The notes below the pieces were generated by a model. It was not told the DNA's origin. It ran no database searches and was given only the letters and a program-made list of their open reading frames with translations. Made by a program: the position numbers and the translations under genes. Shown here piece after piece: positions 1 to 10,184 of a stretch of DNA of 64,000 bases. Each line of letters opens with the position of its first letter. The stretch's first letter is position 1. The DNA lies in assembly GCA_018398585.1 (NCBI GenBank), contig JAGTTD010000018.1, positions 7,261,501 to 7,325,500 on the forward strand, in the 5' to 3' direction. The DNA comes from Simmondsia chinensis. Lineage: Eukaryota; Streptophyta; Magnoliopsida; Caryophyllales; Simmondsiaceae.

Positions 1-44
1 ACGGGCCATGTGTGTTGGCACACAGCTGTCTCCCCACCGTTCTG

Positions 45-92
45 GAAGATTGTGTGTCGACACACATGGCCCATGTGTCGACACACACACCC
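45..92. repeat. TGTGTCGACACA palindrome cluster at the window edge
   Basis: A perfect 16-bp palindrome, TGTGTGTCGACACACA, lies at 51-66, and a second copy of its core follows at 74-87. The identical 16-mer occurs at 29,187-29,202 inside the MULE, and a near copy at 32,198-32,210, in both cases just downstream of a MULE gene. The window edge may therefore be the remains of another MULE of this family. Beyond the motif I could not align the flanks convincingly. Confidence 0.55.
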
Positions 93-120
93 AACAAGCT
101 CTTAAACATTCAAACGAGTA

Positions 121-1048
121 TCGGGATATTATCTAATACGTCATATACATACATAAACAACATTTAACATATATATACACGTATTATACAACATATATTT
201 TGAAAATACACCAACAGACGTAAGAATCGAGTGACTCTGAAATCAATACAGACCAAAAAAGGTTCCATATAAATACCGCTTAGCAATGGGTGGAGCAACT
301 TATTGGGTACGTATATAGACATTCATTTACATAGCCCATCAATGTGGGATTCATTTCCTCAATTTTTTTACTGTATCAGAATTTGACGATTGTTTGCAAA
401 AAAATGGTATTTTCTCCTTTGGTTCACTTAAATGTATTTGTGGTCACCGCAAATACAAAATCAGACAAACATGCAAAAAGGGACTCACTTTGACTTGGGA
501 GGAAGTCTACATCCTGAAATGCATGTGTTCGACCTTAATTAATTACCTTTGGATGAGAGTTGGTGCTTTTCGTGAATTCGACTTGGTTTGCAATTAGTAT
601 GAGGATTCTACTCACACTCTAATTATGGATATTTGAGTTATAATTTTTTAGCTTTTTTGTCATAAATTCTAGGGTTATTTATATTTTTAGTGCCTTGACA
701 TTTTTAAAAATAATTAAAAAGAGCTTGACCTCTTTGAATTAATGAAAACGCCCCTAAGTTTTTATCGTATTAATAAAAAACAGTCCCTCTTTAGCGTAAT
801 GACATCTTTTTTCATTGACAAAGCTAATGCGGCAATTGGTTTTTTATTAATGCTAGTGAAATGATAAAAATATCCTTCAATAACCATATATTTAAGCAAA
901 AAAATTAGTTTATACATAATATAACATCTCGAATTTCGTATTTATTAAGTAAGAATAAGGGCAATGCCGGGTACGTTTTTTATTTTACTATAGCATTAAC
1001 AAAAAAGAAGTTGCCTCGTCAGCTTTGTTGACAGAAAATAACGTTATC
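121..1048. other. AT-rich DNA, no gene recognised
   Basis: The only open frame (394-597, 67 codons) has no recognisable domain and is best treated as chance. The sequence is AT-rich with runs of T and A. It ends at the target-site duplication of the 5S-headed SINE. Confidence 0.6.
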
Positions 1049-1066
1049 ACTCCTATTTACACCCCA

Positions 1067-1185
1067 CCTGATAGGGTACCAACACGCAAGCACGGGATCC
1101 CATTAGAACTCCAAAGTTAAGCATGCTTGGGCGAGAGTAGTACCAAGATGGATGACCTCTTGGGAAGTCCTTGTGTTGCACCCCA
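1067..1185 (+). pseudogene. 5S rRNA-derived head of the SINE
   Basis: The sequence follows plant 5S rRNA from about base 8 to its 3' end. Recognisable blocks are GGATCCCATTAGAACTCC, AAGTTAAGCATGCTTGGGC (box A region), GAGAGTAGTACCAAGATGG and GGAAGTCCTTGTGTTGCACC. The 5' end is shortened and altered (CCTGATAGGGTACCAACAC). The box C region, GATGGATGACCTCTTGGG, carries several substitutions. It is not a functional 5S gene: it continues directly into the SINE body with no T-run terminator, and it is a single dispersed copy. Confidence 0.88.
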
Positions 1186-1258
1186 CAGGTTTAGGGTTCT
1201 CGGAAACAACCTCTCTTCAGGGTAGCACCCTGAAGGGGGATGGCTGCGTACATTCATT

Positions 1259-1285
1259 CCCCCCCCCCCCCCCCCCCCCCCCCCC
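1259..1285. repeat. Poly(C) tract, 27 C
   Basis: An uninterrupted run of 27 C lies in the SINE body, where relatives have a short pyrimidine stretch. The length may be unreliable because sequencing handles such runs poorly. Confidence 0.8.
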
Positions 1286-1498
1286 TCTTCCCCGACCCTG
1301 CTTAAGCAGGAGCCCTTTGGGCACTGGGAATATTGCTTGCTTACTCCTATTTACTCCCCAAACTCAAGGGAGTTAGGGCCAACACTGTTTTTGGGATAAA
1401 AGGCCACGTATTTTCCATGTGAGGCCATCCTTGAGGCATGTTTTCCCTTTAGATACAAAGATAACAGTGTCTTGAGCTCAATTACCTAATGAGTTAAA

Positions 1499-3308
1499 TT
1501 ATTTTTTTTTATAAGTCAGTGAAATAGATAGATGAAATAAAAAGAATACAGCTGTAAGGGGCATACCTCAGGACATGGTCGAAGCCTATAATGATGAAAC
1601 AAAGACCAACATAGTCCAAACAAATGAAAACCATAGCAAAAGCTAAAAGAAGCAAAGAGAATGCTAGACCTTAAGGCCCCATTTCCTAAGCAAAGAGGCA
1701 TGACGATGAGCTCCCTTGAATGAAGAAGTAGCAAGCAAGCAGCTCCTGACCAAACTTGTAATCTCTTTTTGCACAAACTCAACTGGTCTGGACTGAGAAT
1801 GCTGAACCCTGAGGTTATGCTCACACCAGAGAACATAAACGGTCATGGAGAGGTAGAGTCGAGCGATGATGCTGCCTATCTCTCGGCCCCTGAGGTGCTG
1901 TGCAGCCCAAGGAATGAGATCACCCCAAGGAAGGGTAGGCCAAGCAATATATGTACGTGGAGTAATACAGCTCCGGACAGAAGTAGAAAAGGGGCAATTG
2001 AAGAAAACGTGCCTATGAGACTCATCAGCAATACCAGAGAACACAAATACTTTGAATACCCTATGCTCTGTGAAGCTAGAACCACTGCAAGTGGTGAGGA
2101 GAGTCCTCTCTCCTACTCTAAATCACCTCCCAAGCAGATTTGTTGGCGAATTTCCACAAAGGGTCATCTAATCACCTGAGAGAATTTGCTATACCAGCCC
2201 GAGGGCTGAAATCAATCATATACCAAATGGGGCGGAGCTCCAAACATCCTTATAGGAACTGCCAATGATCACCCTTAATGATAGCTGAGACTCGAGAATC
2301 CCACAGAAGACCAAAAGAGGTGAGCAGCTGGGCAGGGAGGCGCTCCGAGAGGCAACGCATGGCAACCAATAGTCAGTCCACAGGGATGTATCCAGCACAC
2401 CGCCAATGATATGACAAAATGCACCAAACAGAGATGATGAACTGACAGAATCTGACGTCGACTCAAAGAGGACGAACTCTTCGTACGATTCATCTAGAAA
2501 CTCCTCCCTCGTAGGTGGTTTGAACGAACCCAGTGAGACCATAACAAGGAAGGCCTTAAGAATCGACTCGATCTTCCTGATCATCGTGTTTGGGAGCATG
2601 AAGACTGATGACCAGTAGACTTGAATAGCGAAGAGCACTGACCTGATGAGCAGCAAACGACCGGCATATGAGAGAGAACGAGAGGACGAAAGCTTGATGT
2701 GGGAGGGGATGCAATCAAGAAGCGGCTTTGCAATCCACATACTGTAGCCAAGCAGTGATGAGAGGTAATCCCAGGTACCGAACCAGGAGCTGCCCAAGAC
2801 TGAACCCCAGAACGCCAAGAATATATCTCTTAATCATAAAATCTACCCCGGCCAGAAAAGCAGTACTCTTTGCTGCATTCAAGAAAGCCACAAAAGGATA
2901 GTAAAGCGATCTAGAACCTCATAAACCAGTAACATTGCCCAAATCACCCCAACAGAAAATCATCAAGTCATCAGCGAAACATAAGTAAGTAAGGCCAGTA
3001 TGACAACAACACAGGTGATAACGGAAGAGTGGGTCATCAATTTCTTGATGAAGTAAACACCGAAGACCCTCTATAGTGATGACAAACAGATAAGGAGAGA
3101 GCAGGTCACCCTAATGAACACCCAGATTGGAGCAAAAGAACCCCTCGAGCTCACCATTGATGGTGATGGAAAAGCAGGTAGTAGAGAGACACTCTTGGAC
3201 CCATCCAACCATGATCTTAGGAAACCCCATACTTCTCATACCGGCTAAGATGAAGACCCAACGAATCGTATCAAAGGCCTTGCGATTATCAACCTTCAGG
3301 GAATAGCG
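1499..3308 (-). mobile_element. 5'-truncated L1-type LINE retrotransposon
   Basis: The 1,810-bp insertion is bounded by a perfect 13-bp target-site duplication, CTAATGAGTTAAA, at 1,486-1,498 and 3,309-3,321. The element reads on the minus strand and ends in an A/T-rich tail (a T run at 1,502-1,510 on the plus strand). It keeps only the 3' half of ORF2, as usual for L1 insertions truncated at the 5' end. The 3' end resembles that of the LINE at 56,761-58,278 (TATTTCACTGACTTATAAAA here, TTTATCACTGATTTACCAAA there), so both belong to one family. Confidence 0.92.
1664..3308 (-). pseudogene. L1 ORF2 remnant: reverse transcriptase and zf-RVT
   Basis: On the minus strand the fragment opens inside the reverse transcriptase palm (KVDNRKAFDTIRWVFIL at about 3,250-3,300). 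It continues through the catalytic box CFADDLMIFCWGDL (FADD codons at 2,967-2,978). It then enters the C-terminal region with SYAGRLLLIRSVLFAIQVYW (about 2,590-2,670) and ends in a zf-RVT-like segment with SHRHVFFNCPFSTSVRS (about 1,960-2,020). Endonuclease and ORF1 are absent. The reading frame is broken several times between 2,216 and 3,300, so no active enzyme is made. It is a dead insertion and not a host gene. Confidence 0.88.
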
Positions 3309-3321
3309 CTAATGAGTTAAA

Positions 3322-3925
3322 ATCTCTTATGAGATCACATCCTCTCAAGACACCGGATGGGAAAAGGGGGCTCGAGCTTGAGGGATCGCCTAGAAGGCTA
3401 CAAGAAAGGCAGTTCTAAAGATCGAGGTAGTTACTTGGAGTGCATGTCAAGAAGCATGGGCCTTAAGTATATCTGGTTGAACGTGGGGCACCTAGAAGAC
3501 TCTCAGGCAAAATAGTCAGATGTGGGGCTTCCAAAAGAGGCTCGAGCACGCTTTATTAGGGCATGATCAACATTCAGTGCAGGAAAGAAGAGTTGAGGCA
3601 AACATAGAGCATAAATTCCAGAATTTTAGGATGCACCAGTTATTTCTTTTTTTTTTTTTTTTCTATAAATAAGAGCCACAATTGTCGGTATAAAGTGTCC
3701 AACACCATCATACAAACTTCTTCAAGGTTTTCTTTATTCTAAGAGTGGCATGACTTAGCTTAGTCTAGCATAGCATAGCTTGTACTTGCTTTGCTTCAAG
3801 GCAATTCAATTTCCGAGTTACAGGTAGGAACTCTCTGTTTTAATCTTTTCCCAAAAATCGATGAGTTGAGATTTGATTCATTAGTTTAAGGCTAAGCCTT
3901 GAGCTTGATTTGCGTTGGTCTTAAC
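3322..3925 (+). other. Probable 5' LTR (3' part) and leader of Gypsy A
   Basis: A TATA box, CTATAAATAAGAG, lies at 3,663-3,675 and the stretch ends just before a primer-binding-like site. No second LTR was found downstream, so the LTR limits are inferred from the promoter and primer site only. The upstream part of the LTR is probably interrupted by the LINE; 1,361-1,485 would be its continuation. Confidence 0.4.
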
Positions 3926-3927
3926 AC

Positions 3928-3945
3928 TGGCGCCAATGCTTGATA
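3928..3945 (+). other. Primer-binding-like site of Gypsy A (tRNA-Asp type)
   Basis: TGGCGCCAATGCTTGAT begins with the TGGCGCC complementary to the 3' end of plant tRNA-Asp. The rest is degenerate. Its position between a promoter region and gag fits a primer site. Confidence 0.45.
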
Positions 3946-4496
3946 AGCCAGGTGAATTTAGGTTTGAGTCAATGTTTAAGGGGCTTTAACGGCCAAGGCT
4001 TGACCTTGATTGCGTTGGTACTAATTCGATGACCTAAATACGGTTAGCTCTACCTAAATCTTATCAAACCCTAACTCATTCGAATTATTAGAAGTCAAGG
4101 GTGCCAGGCTTAAAAACCTGATTGACTCGGGCTTGTAAGTGGATTGCTGAGCTCATGAGTTTGTCTCCATCTCGATTCCTAGCTTTTAAGTGTACGAGGT
4201 AAGGTGTCCATGGGCTCAGCTCTGTCACCCCAACTGCCATTTGAGGCAGGTCCATATCCATTTTCTTTTCTGTCAAATCATTAAACCCATTATTCAAAAA
4301 ATATAATTAAAGTCTCCTTAATTACAGCAACTATAGAATCCATATTATTATTGCAAACAGAAGTTGGATTAACCAAAAGCATCATACCTTTCCAGAAGAG
4401 ATTAATTAAGGTCAAACACATTCAGTACATAAATTAGAGTTGCTCCCAAGTCGTTGCGAGTCCCATTTGTGCATGGTTGATTGATTTTGTACTCAC

Positions 4497-7400
4497 ATGA
4501 CCACACACACACTAAATAGACATAAGGAGCAAACACACCTTTTGGTGACCATAATGGGAAACACTATACAAGCATTACTGCATGTTTTTAAACCCATCAT
4601 GGATTGTCACAATATAGCCTCTGACCATTCACCAATGGTCAGAACTAAGAGTGCCAGTGCTCTCGAGCTTGAGGAAACTGAAGGGTTGGCCTTGATTGGG
4701 CCACCACTAGAGCACCTCTTAGAACAAATTTTTGTATTGTGAGGGGATGAAACGAGTCACAACTGCGACAATGAATGCAAAAATGACAATAACATTCCAA
4801 AAGACGAGCATATTGGGCTCGATGGCTATTCTCAAAAGAGTTTTATAGCCATGCTTAAACATCGGATGGAACTTGCTGATTAGAGGCTTGAGCAAGCTTT
4901 AAAAGAAGCTAAACTTGCAGAGACAAAGCACACTATAGCTGGTCAGCATGAAAATGCAGCCGCTTCGAGGACCATTGTCAATGACGTTGGGATTTCAATG
5001 AGTGAAATGCTCCATAAAGAAACCGATATAGTCTTGGTTGAAATAAACGCAACCCTATCTTCCACAATTAGCCTTATAGCAAAAGATATGGCAAGGCAAA
5101 TGATAGTTGAAGGCGAGCCTATCTTAACAAGGCAAGATGAAACTCACAACAACTTAGTCCAAGCCATGAGGGAGGACCTTAGGCAACTAAGGCTGGTTCC
5201 TCCTTCGGCAATTCCACTGTGTACTCCCATGATATTCCTTGGAGCTCACAATTACCAGTGAATCATGGTACTATGAGAATAGGGAGCCCAAATATGGCTC
5301 ATTCAGGTGTCATACGCATGGATCCAAGTCGTAGAAATGACAACGTGACCTATGGAGTTGTTGGGCCTTTGCATCAAGGGCATACCTTGATCTCAAGGGA
5401 CCTCGACACTAATGGGGACGTGTCCACTCCTGAGATTGGGGGCAAGATCACGCGTACCCTCCCCATGCAGGAGAGGCCATTCGAGGCCTAGCCAAAGCCA
5501 CGGAGTTGGTGGATAAGGACAGGTACCCAACATTGGGGATCAAGGTCCTCTTCTTAAGCCTCCCACCATGTACGAGACTAGGGGACAATCAAATTGTTGT
5601 GTCCTCAATATTATGTTTTAGGGATTAACCATGTTATAATGGACCAACTGCAAATGCAAGTGGGTTTGCCCCTAGGCATGCCCCAGACCCACGGGTTTGT
5701 TGGTTCATATGTAGTGGCTAATCAATCAGTTGGCCACATTAGCCAAGGAGGGTATAGCCCTGCATAAGCAGGACAACACCCTTTCCCTCATCTGATTGCC
5801 ATGGGAACCTAAGGGTATCCTATTAGTCCTCCTAGAGACACTCAAATCCCTGGAGGGCAATGGTGGGAGCATAATAAAGCACTGAACTTAGCCCTCCAAG
5901 ACCAATTGGCTACCCTTATTGAACAAATGTATAAGCCAGGCCTTAGAAGGGTCAACATACCCCTTTATAGTAAGTCGTACCCTGATTTCATAGACATAGA
6001 TTATATGCCCCTAGAGGGTAAAAGATCCCTGAGTGTATTCTTTTTCTCAGGAGAAGGCAGTATATTTTCTCTCAAGCATCTGGCACGGTTTAATTGCCAA
6101 TGTAGAGAGACTGTTGACAATCCTTATTTGAAATTTAAGTTGTTCCCTATCTCTCTAAAAGGAACCGGCTTCCAATGGTACATAAACTTACTACCCAATT
6201 TACAGTTGGAACGAAATGTCCAGACAATTTCATGCCCAATTCCATAGTATGGAACTGGGAACTTCATTACAAGACATGGTGCGAATGAGACAAAAGCTAG
6301 TAGAATTTGTAGAAGTTTACATTAATCAGTTGAAGGGAGCCAAGTTAAAATGTACAACAACTCTCCCTGAAGTTGAATATGCCAAATTGGCCTTAAGCGG
6401 TTTGGATGTTGAGTTCAGGAAGAAACTTGAGGGATCAAAGTTCACTAGTCTTTCACAATTAGTGGTATGTGCCGCTAGATACGAGGATGTCTTGAAAGAA
6501 GAAAGCATGAAAAATATAGCGTGTATTAAACCTACATGCACAAACTAATTGATGAGGAGGAAATCCCTCTTTATGAAACTAATGTTGCTGAATACGTCAA
6601 AGGACCTCTTATAGTTTGTAATCCTTTAGTAAAAAAAGATATCAAGGCTAGGAAGTCTAATCAATCTCAAGACTTGAGAAAGTATTCATTTGACCTCTCA
6701 AAGGCCGACATAATATTTGATTGGCTTGAGGCAAACAACAAACTTAAAGTTAGAGGGAAACATAGAAAACATGATCCGAATTAGTTGAAAGGGAAGTTGT
6801 ATTGAAAGTGGTAGGACTCTTTCACCCACTCAAGAAAGAACTGCGTTATTTTTAGAAATGTAGTCCAGGACACCATTGAGGCAAGGGAACTCATCTTCCT
6901 TGAAGAAAAGCCAATGAGGGTCGATAATGATCCATTCCCTAGTCCTGTACAAGTAAATGTCACAGAGCCAGCCAAGCCTAGAGGCATTTGTAATAATAAG
7001 ATGGATACTAAATCTCCTCGCAGAGTGGATGACGATAAGGACAGAATGGCCATGGCTAATGCCTTATTTGAAAGACTGTTAGAGTGAGGGGCACTTAGAT
7101 TTCTAATGACCTCTGTTGAATTGGGAAGCGGGTTTCGCCGATGGTACATCACAGCGGAGCAGCCCACTTATGACTGTGCCATGTTTAAGAGGTTCCTAAA
7201 AAGACCGTTGGAAAAAGGAACCATCCTTCTCTTGAAGGAAGAGGGGATATACGTGGGGATATCCACTGGTGAACAATGGGAGACAGTCTTTGCTACCATA
7301 AAGGAGATAATTAGGAAGTTCATGGGGCTTACTTGTTCCCCTCTGTGGAGGCTGTGGCTATTGACTGGTGTCTAGAATCAAAAAGTTGGAGTTATATCCA

Positions 7401-7700
7401 AAGAAAGCACTAACATCCTCAAGGAAATTTTCATCCTCGGAGCCAACAAGAGATCCCTCATTGAAGGTACAGTTGATCATGAGAACTCACCAGATGCTCG
7501 CAGTATCGCGTCTCTGAGATACCACCTAGGGACAACAATAGCCGGGTCACCAACCCTTAGGGGTTTGTTTTAGTAACATTTGGAGGAAAAACCAGCCTAG
7601 ACAGGAGAACGTTGGCTCTTCCAAACTCACTCGAACTCAGTAAAGGAAGCTGCCATGCAAGAAAGTAGCAAAGAGGATTTGGGGAGCGAATCACAGTTTT
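4497..7700 (+). pseudogene. Gypsy A gag polyprotein relic
   Basis: Pieces in different frames read as one Ty3/gypsy gag. The N-terminal part is at 4,497-5,490. The retrotrans_gag core at 5,906-6,548 has FPISLKGTGFQWYINLLPN, then FHAQFHSMELGTSLQDMVRM after a frame change, then EVEYAKLALSGLDVEFRKKL. A linker with SFDLSKADIIFDWLEANNK follows (6,536-6,784), and a late segment has YITAEQPTYDCAMFKRFLKR (7,145-7,204). Stops and frameshifts separate the pieces. The same order, with closely related sequence, is found on the minus strand in Gypsy B: SFDLPLVDIIFDWFKANNK at about 50,400 and NPTYKCTVFQNFLLD at about 46,970. No RT, integrase or 3' LTR follows, so the copy is cut off near 7,700. Confidence 0.75.
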
Positions 7701-9599
7701 AAATAATTTTAAGCATAAAAATGTAGCGAAAGTAATAAATTTCACTCCCTAACGAATCAATTCACGCATAAATTAAATTATATAAAAGTGGGTTTAGAAT
7801 GTCACCTGGTGAAATGAGCTTTAAAATACGAAAGAAGAGTTTCGAACGTACGAAACTTTTACAAGTGAATGTACCAACGAATCAATGTATCTGATCTAAC
7901 ACCTTAGGTCTTGGCAATGAGAGGATTATGGTTGAGAAAATATTTTAGAAATAATTCCCTTATAATTCAATTCTGATTGTAGGCTTTGAAAAATATCTAG
8001 CTAAAATAGTTTGAAAAAAATAAATAAATTTTCCCTTTTTTTAGTGTTTAGCCTCAAATATATATAGGCAACCAAAAAAAAAAAAAAATGTTTGTAGTAA
8101 ACCGCGTATAAAGCTACAAAATGCGTAATGTAGCTATGTTACTGTAGCAACGGTACTGTAGCAACATGCATACTGTGAGTTGACTTGATCTTATGTATGT
8201 TGGGTAACGGCATGAAGTATAGTGAAAACAGCTATTTTACGTGGAATCTGTAATCTCTAATGAGATAAAGATGCCCTCTTAGTTGATTCGCAAACATACG
8301 AACATATTCTAGAATCTTTGGACAAAGTATTCCATATGTTTGACATTTGGAACTAGTACAAAAATTATTTTTTGTATTATTGAATTGTTTGAGAAAGGCG
8401 AATCGGGAACTACGGTGAAAGATGTGAGAAAATTAGCGATAGTAGTTAAAGTTGGCTTTGCACATAGATATGTAATAGAGGGGTCAATCGTCGTAATAAA
8501 AGTCATCTGGGAAATATTTGAGTGAATATATTTAATTCTAGATTACAGTAAAACTTATTTAGTGGAATTACGTTTTACTAAATGGTAATCAATTGTTACC
8601 AACCTATGTGGAGCTAGAGTTAGATTGTCCATGAAATTCCTTTGCGAGCCTTAACTTAAGCATCTTTTGAAAATATTATAAATATCGTGTTTTAAATTAA
8701 AATAATAAAGGAAAATGCAAAAACACAATTTAACTAGGACATGGCTTTATTCACGCGCCGGATGGTTTTGGATTTGCTGTCAATACGATATTTTATCATA
8801 TAGAATTTAAGTTTAAGGGTTTTGAAACTTGATTTTCTCACCTGATGAAAATTCTAAAATTATTTTAGGATTTTTTGAATTACTGTTTAGTATAATTTTT
8901 TTGAAAAATTATTTTTTTGAAAGATTGAAGGATAAGTTAAACTGTTTGGGAGCCCACACTCCTGGTGTTAGAAGAGATCATTGTGAAAAAAACCCTGAGT
9001 TGTCAAGAAATCTTCTACCAGTTTCAAATCTTCAAGTCGGAATCGTGATTCACGCTTTAGGTATTTCTAAATTAAGTATTTGATGTTTAGTTTGTTCTCC
9101 TTTATTTCGTTTATTCTACATACTATAATTATTTTTATTTTATTTTTTGTTTTTGTTTGTCATATTATAAACCTGTTAAAGCAAGATTTAGATTTTATTT
9201 AATTAGATCAGGGCTTTAGATTTAAAATTAAAAATTTTAAATTGCTATTTCGCTGCTCCCGCTCAAGTGACCTTGATTAGATCAAAGTGGTGGATTTCAA
9301 GAGAATTCTTATTTTTCCGTACTACAAAGTGTTGTAGAAAGGATCAATAATATGTTATTGTACATGGTTAGATTCAAATGATGAATCACGTATACGTATC
9401 AAAAGGTTTGTTATGTAAGAGGTTTTAGAAAGTGTCCTTATAGTATAGTAGATAGCTTGTGTTAAGATAAATTAATAGTATGAGATATTGTATCTTAGCA
9501 ACGGGATACAACTTATAGTTTGGATGATATATTACATATATTGTCAAGTAGGTTAATGTTGCACTAAGTACATAAGAGCTTTAGTATAGTGGAAGGATG
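7701..9599. other. AT-rich DNA, no gene recognised
   Basis: No protein domain is recognisable. A TATA-like motif on the minus strand (CCTATATATATTTGAGGC, around 8,055) and an A run near 8,073-8,087 suggest that retrotransposon leader or LTR remains may be present. No paired repeat was found to prove it. The frames at 8,309-8,525 and 8,829-9,083 have no family features. Confidence 0.5.
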
Positions 9600-10140
9600 G
9601 TCAGAATCACCTGACGAATTCATGTCTTCAGCCCCAATGGTTGAGCAAATGAATTCGATCCTTTAGATTATAATGAGACTCTTAAGAATAAAGATGTAGA
9701 CCAATGGATTGAGGCAATAAAAGCTAAGTTAGAATAATTGCATTTTAGCTATGTCTAGGATCTTGCAGAGATGTCGAAAGACATTAAGTCCATTAGATTA
9801 GATCTGAATAGGTCTACAAGAGTATAGAGCTAAGTGGACGAGAAGGTTGGGACCTTCAAGGCTAGATTGATGGCAGTGGGTTAATGCCCTCAAGGAAGGA
9901 ATCGTCTTTGATGAGACCTTCTAGCCAAATGCTATGCTCAAGTCCATAAGGATGCTCTTATCTATTATATCTCATTGTGATGAGATATGGAAAATGGAAG
10001 TCAGGAGGATATTCGTTGTATTGTCATCTTGTAAGAAGTTATATATATGATACAACCGGACATCTTTGGTTCCAAAGATTAGGAGCATATATGCAAACAA
10101 AGGAAGCGTATTTATAAACTTAGATAAGCATCTTGTTCAT
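9600..10140 (+). pseudogene. Copia reverse transcriptase (RVT_2) relic
   Basis: Short blocks in shifting frames match the start of the Copia reverse transcriptase domain in order: NKDVDQWIEAIKAKLE (9,688-9,735), VDEKVGTFKARLMAVG (9,836-9,883), EGIVFDETF then PNAMLKSIRMLLSIISHCDE (9,898-9,980), IWKMEV, and MIQPDIFGSKD with an YKLR-like block near 10,045-10,135. In-frame stops and frameshifts make it non-functional. The catalytic YVDD block is not reached, because the tandem repeat array starts immediately after. Plus strand. Confidence 0.7.
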
Positions 10141-10184
10141 TGAATAGTATATTCGATGGCACCTATCAAGTCCTATGGATTTGA

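Larger units (their letters stand above)
1067..1342 (+). mobile_element. SINE with 5S rRNA head and Angio-domain-like 3' body
   Basis: The 276-bp insertion is bounded by an 18-bp target-site duplication with one mismatch: ACTCCTATTTACACCCCA at 1,049-1,066 and ACTCCTATTTACTCCCCA at 1,343-1,360. The first ~119 bp are 5S rRNA. The rest resembles the 3' half of tRNA-headed plant SINEs of the AU/Angio type: GGAAACAACCTCTCTTC, then CTGCGTACATTCATT, a C run, CCCCGACCCTGCTTAAGCAG and GGGCACTGGGAATATTG. The tail is TTGCTTGCTT rather than poly(A). The copy is non-coding and would depend on LINE machinery. Known for the group: such SINEs normally have tRNA heads, so a 5S head on this body is unusual. 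Inference: transcription from the internal 5S promoter by RNA polymerase III. A cassette inside a TRIM LTR (Cassandra type) is less likely because of the long TSD and the SINE body. Confidence 0.85.

Noticed and set aside
1067..1185. A functional 5S rRNA gene
   Set aside because: The 5' end and box C region are altered, no terminator follows, and it lies within one target-site duplication with a SINE body.
2216..2818. A 200-codon host gene
   Set aside because: It is the C-terminal RT part of the L1 insertion bounded by the CTAATGAGTTAAA duplications.
8309..8525. Overlapping frames on both strands
   Set aside because: Short, mirror each other on opposite strands, no domain; chance in AT-rich DNA.
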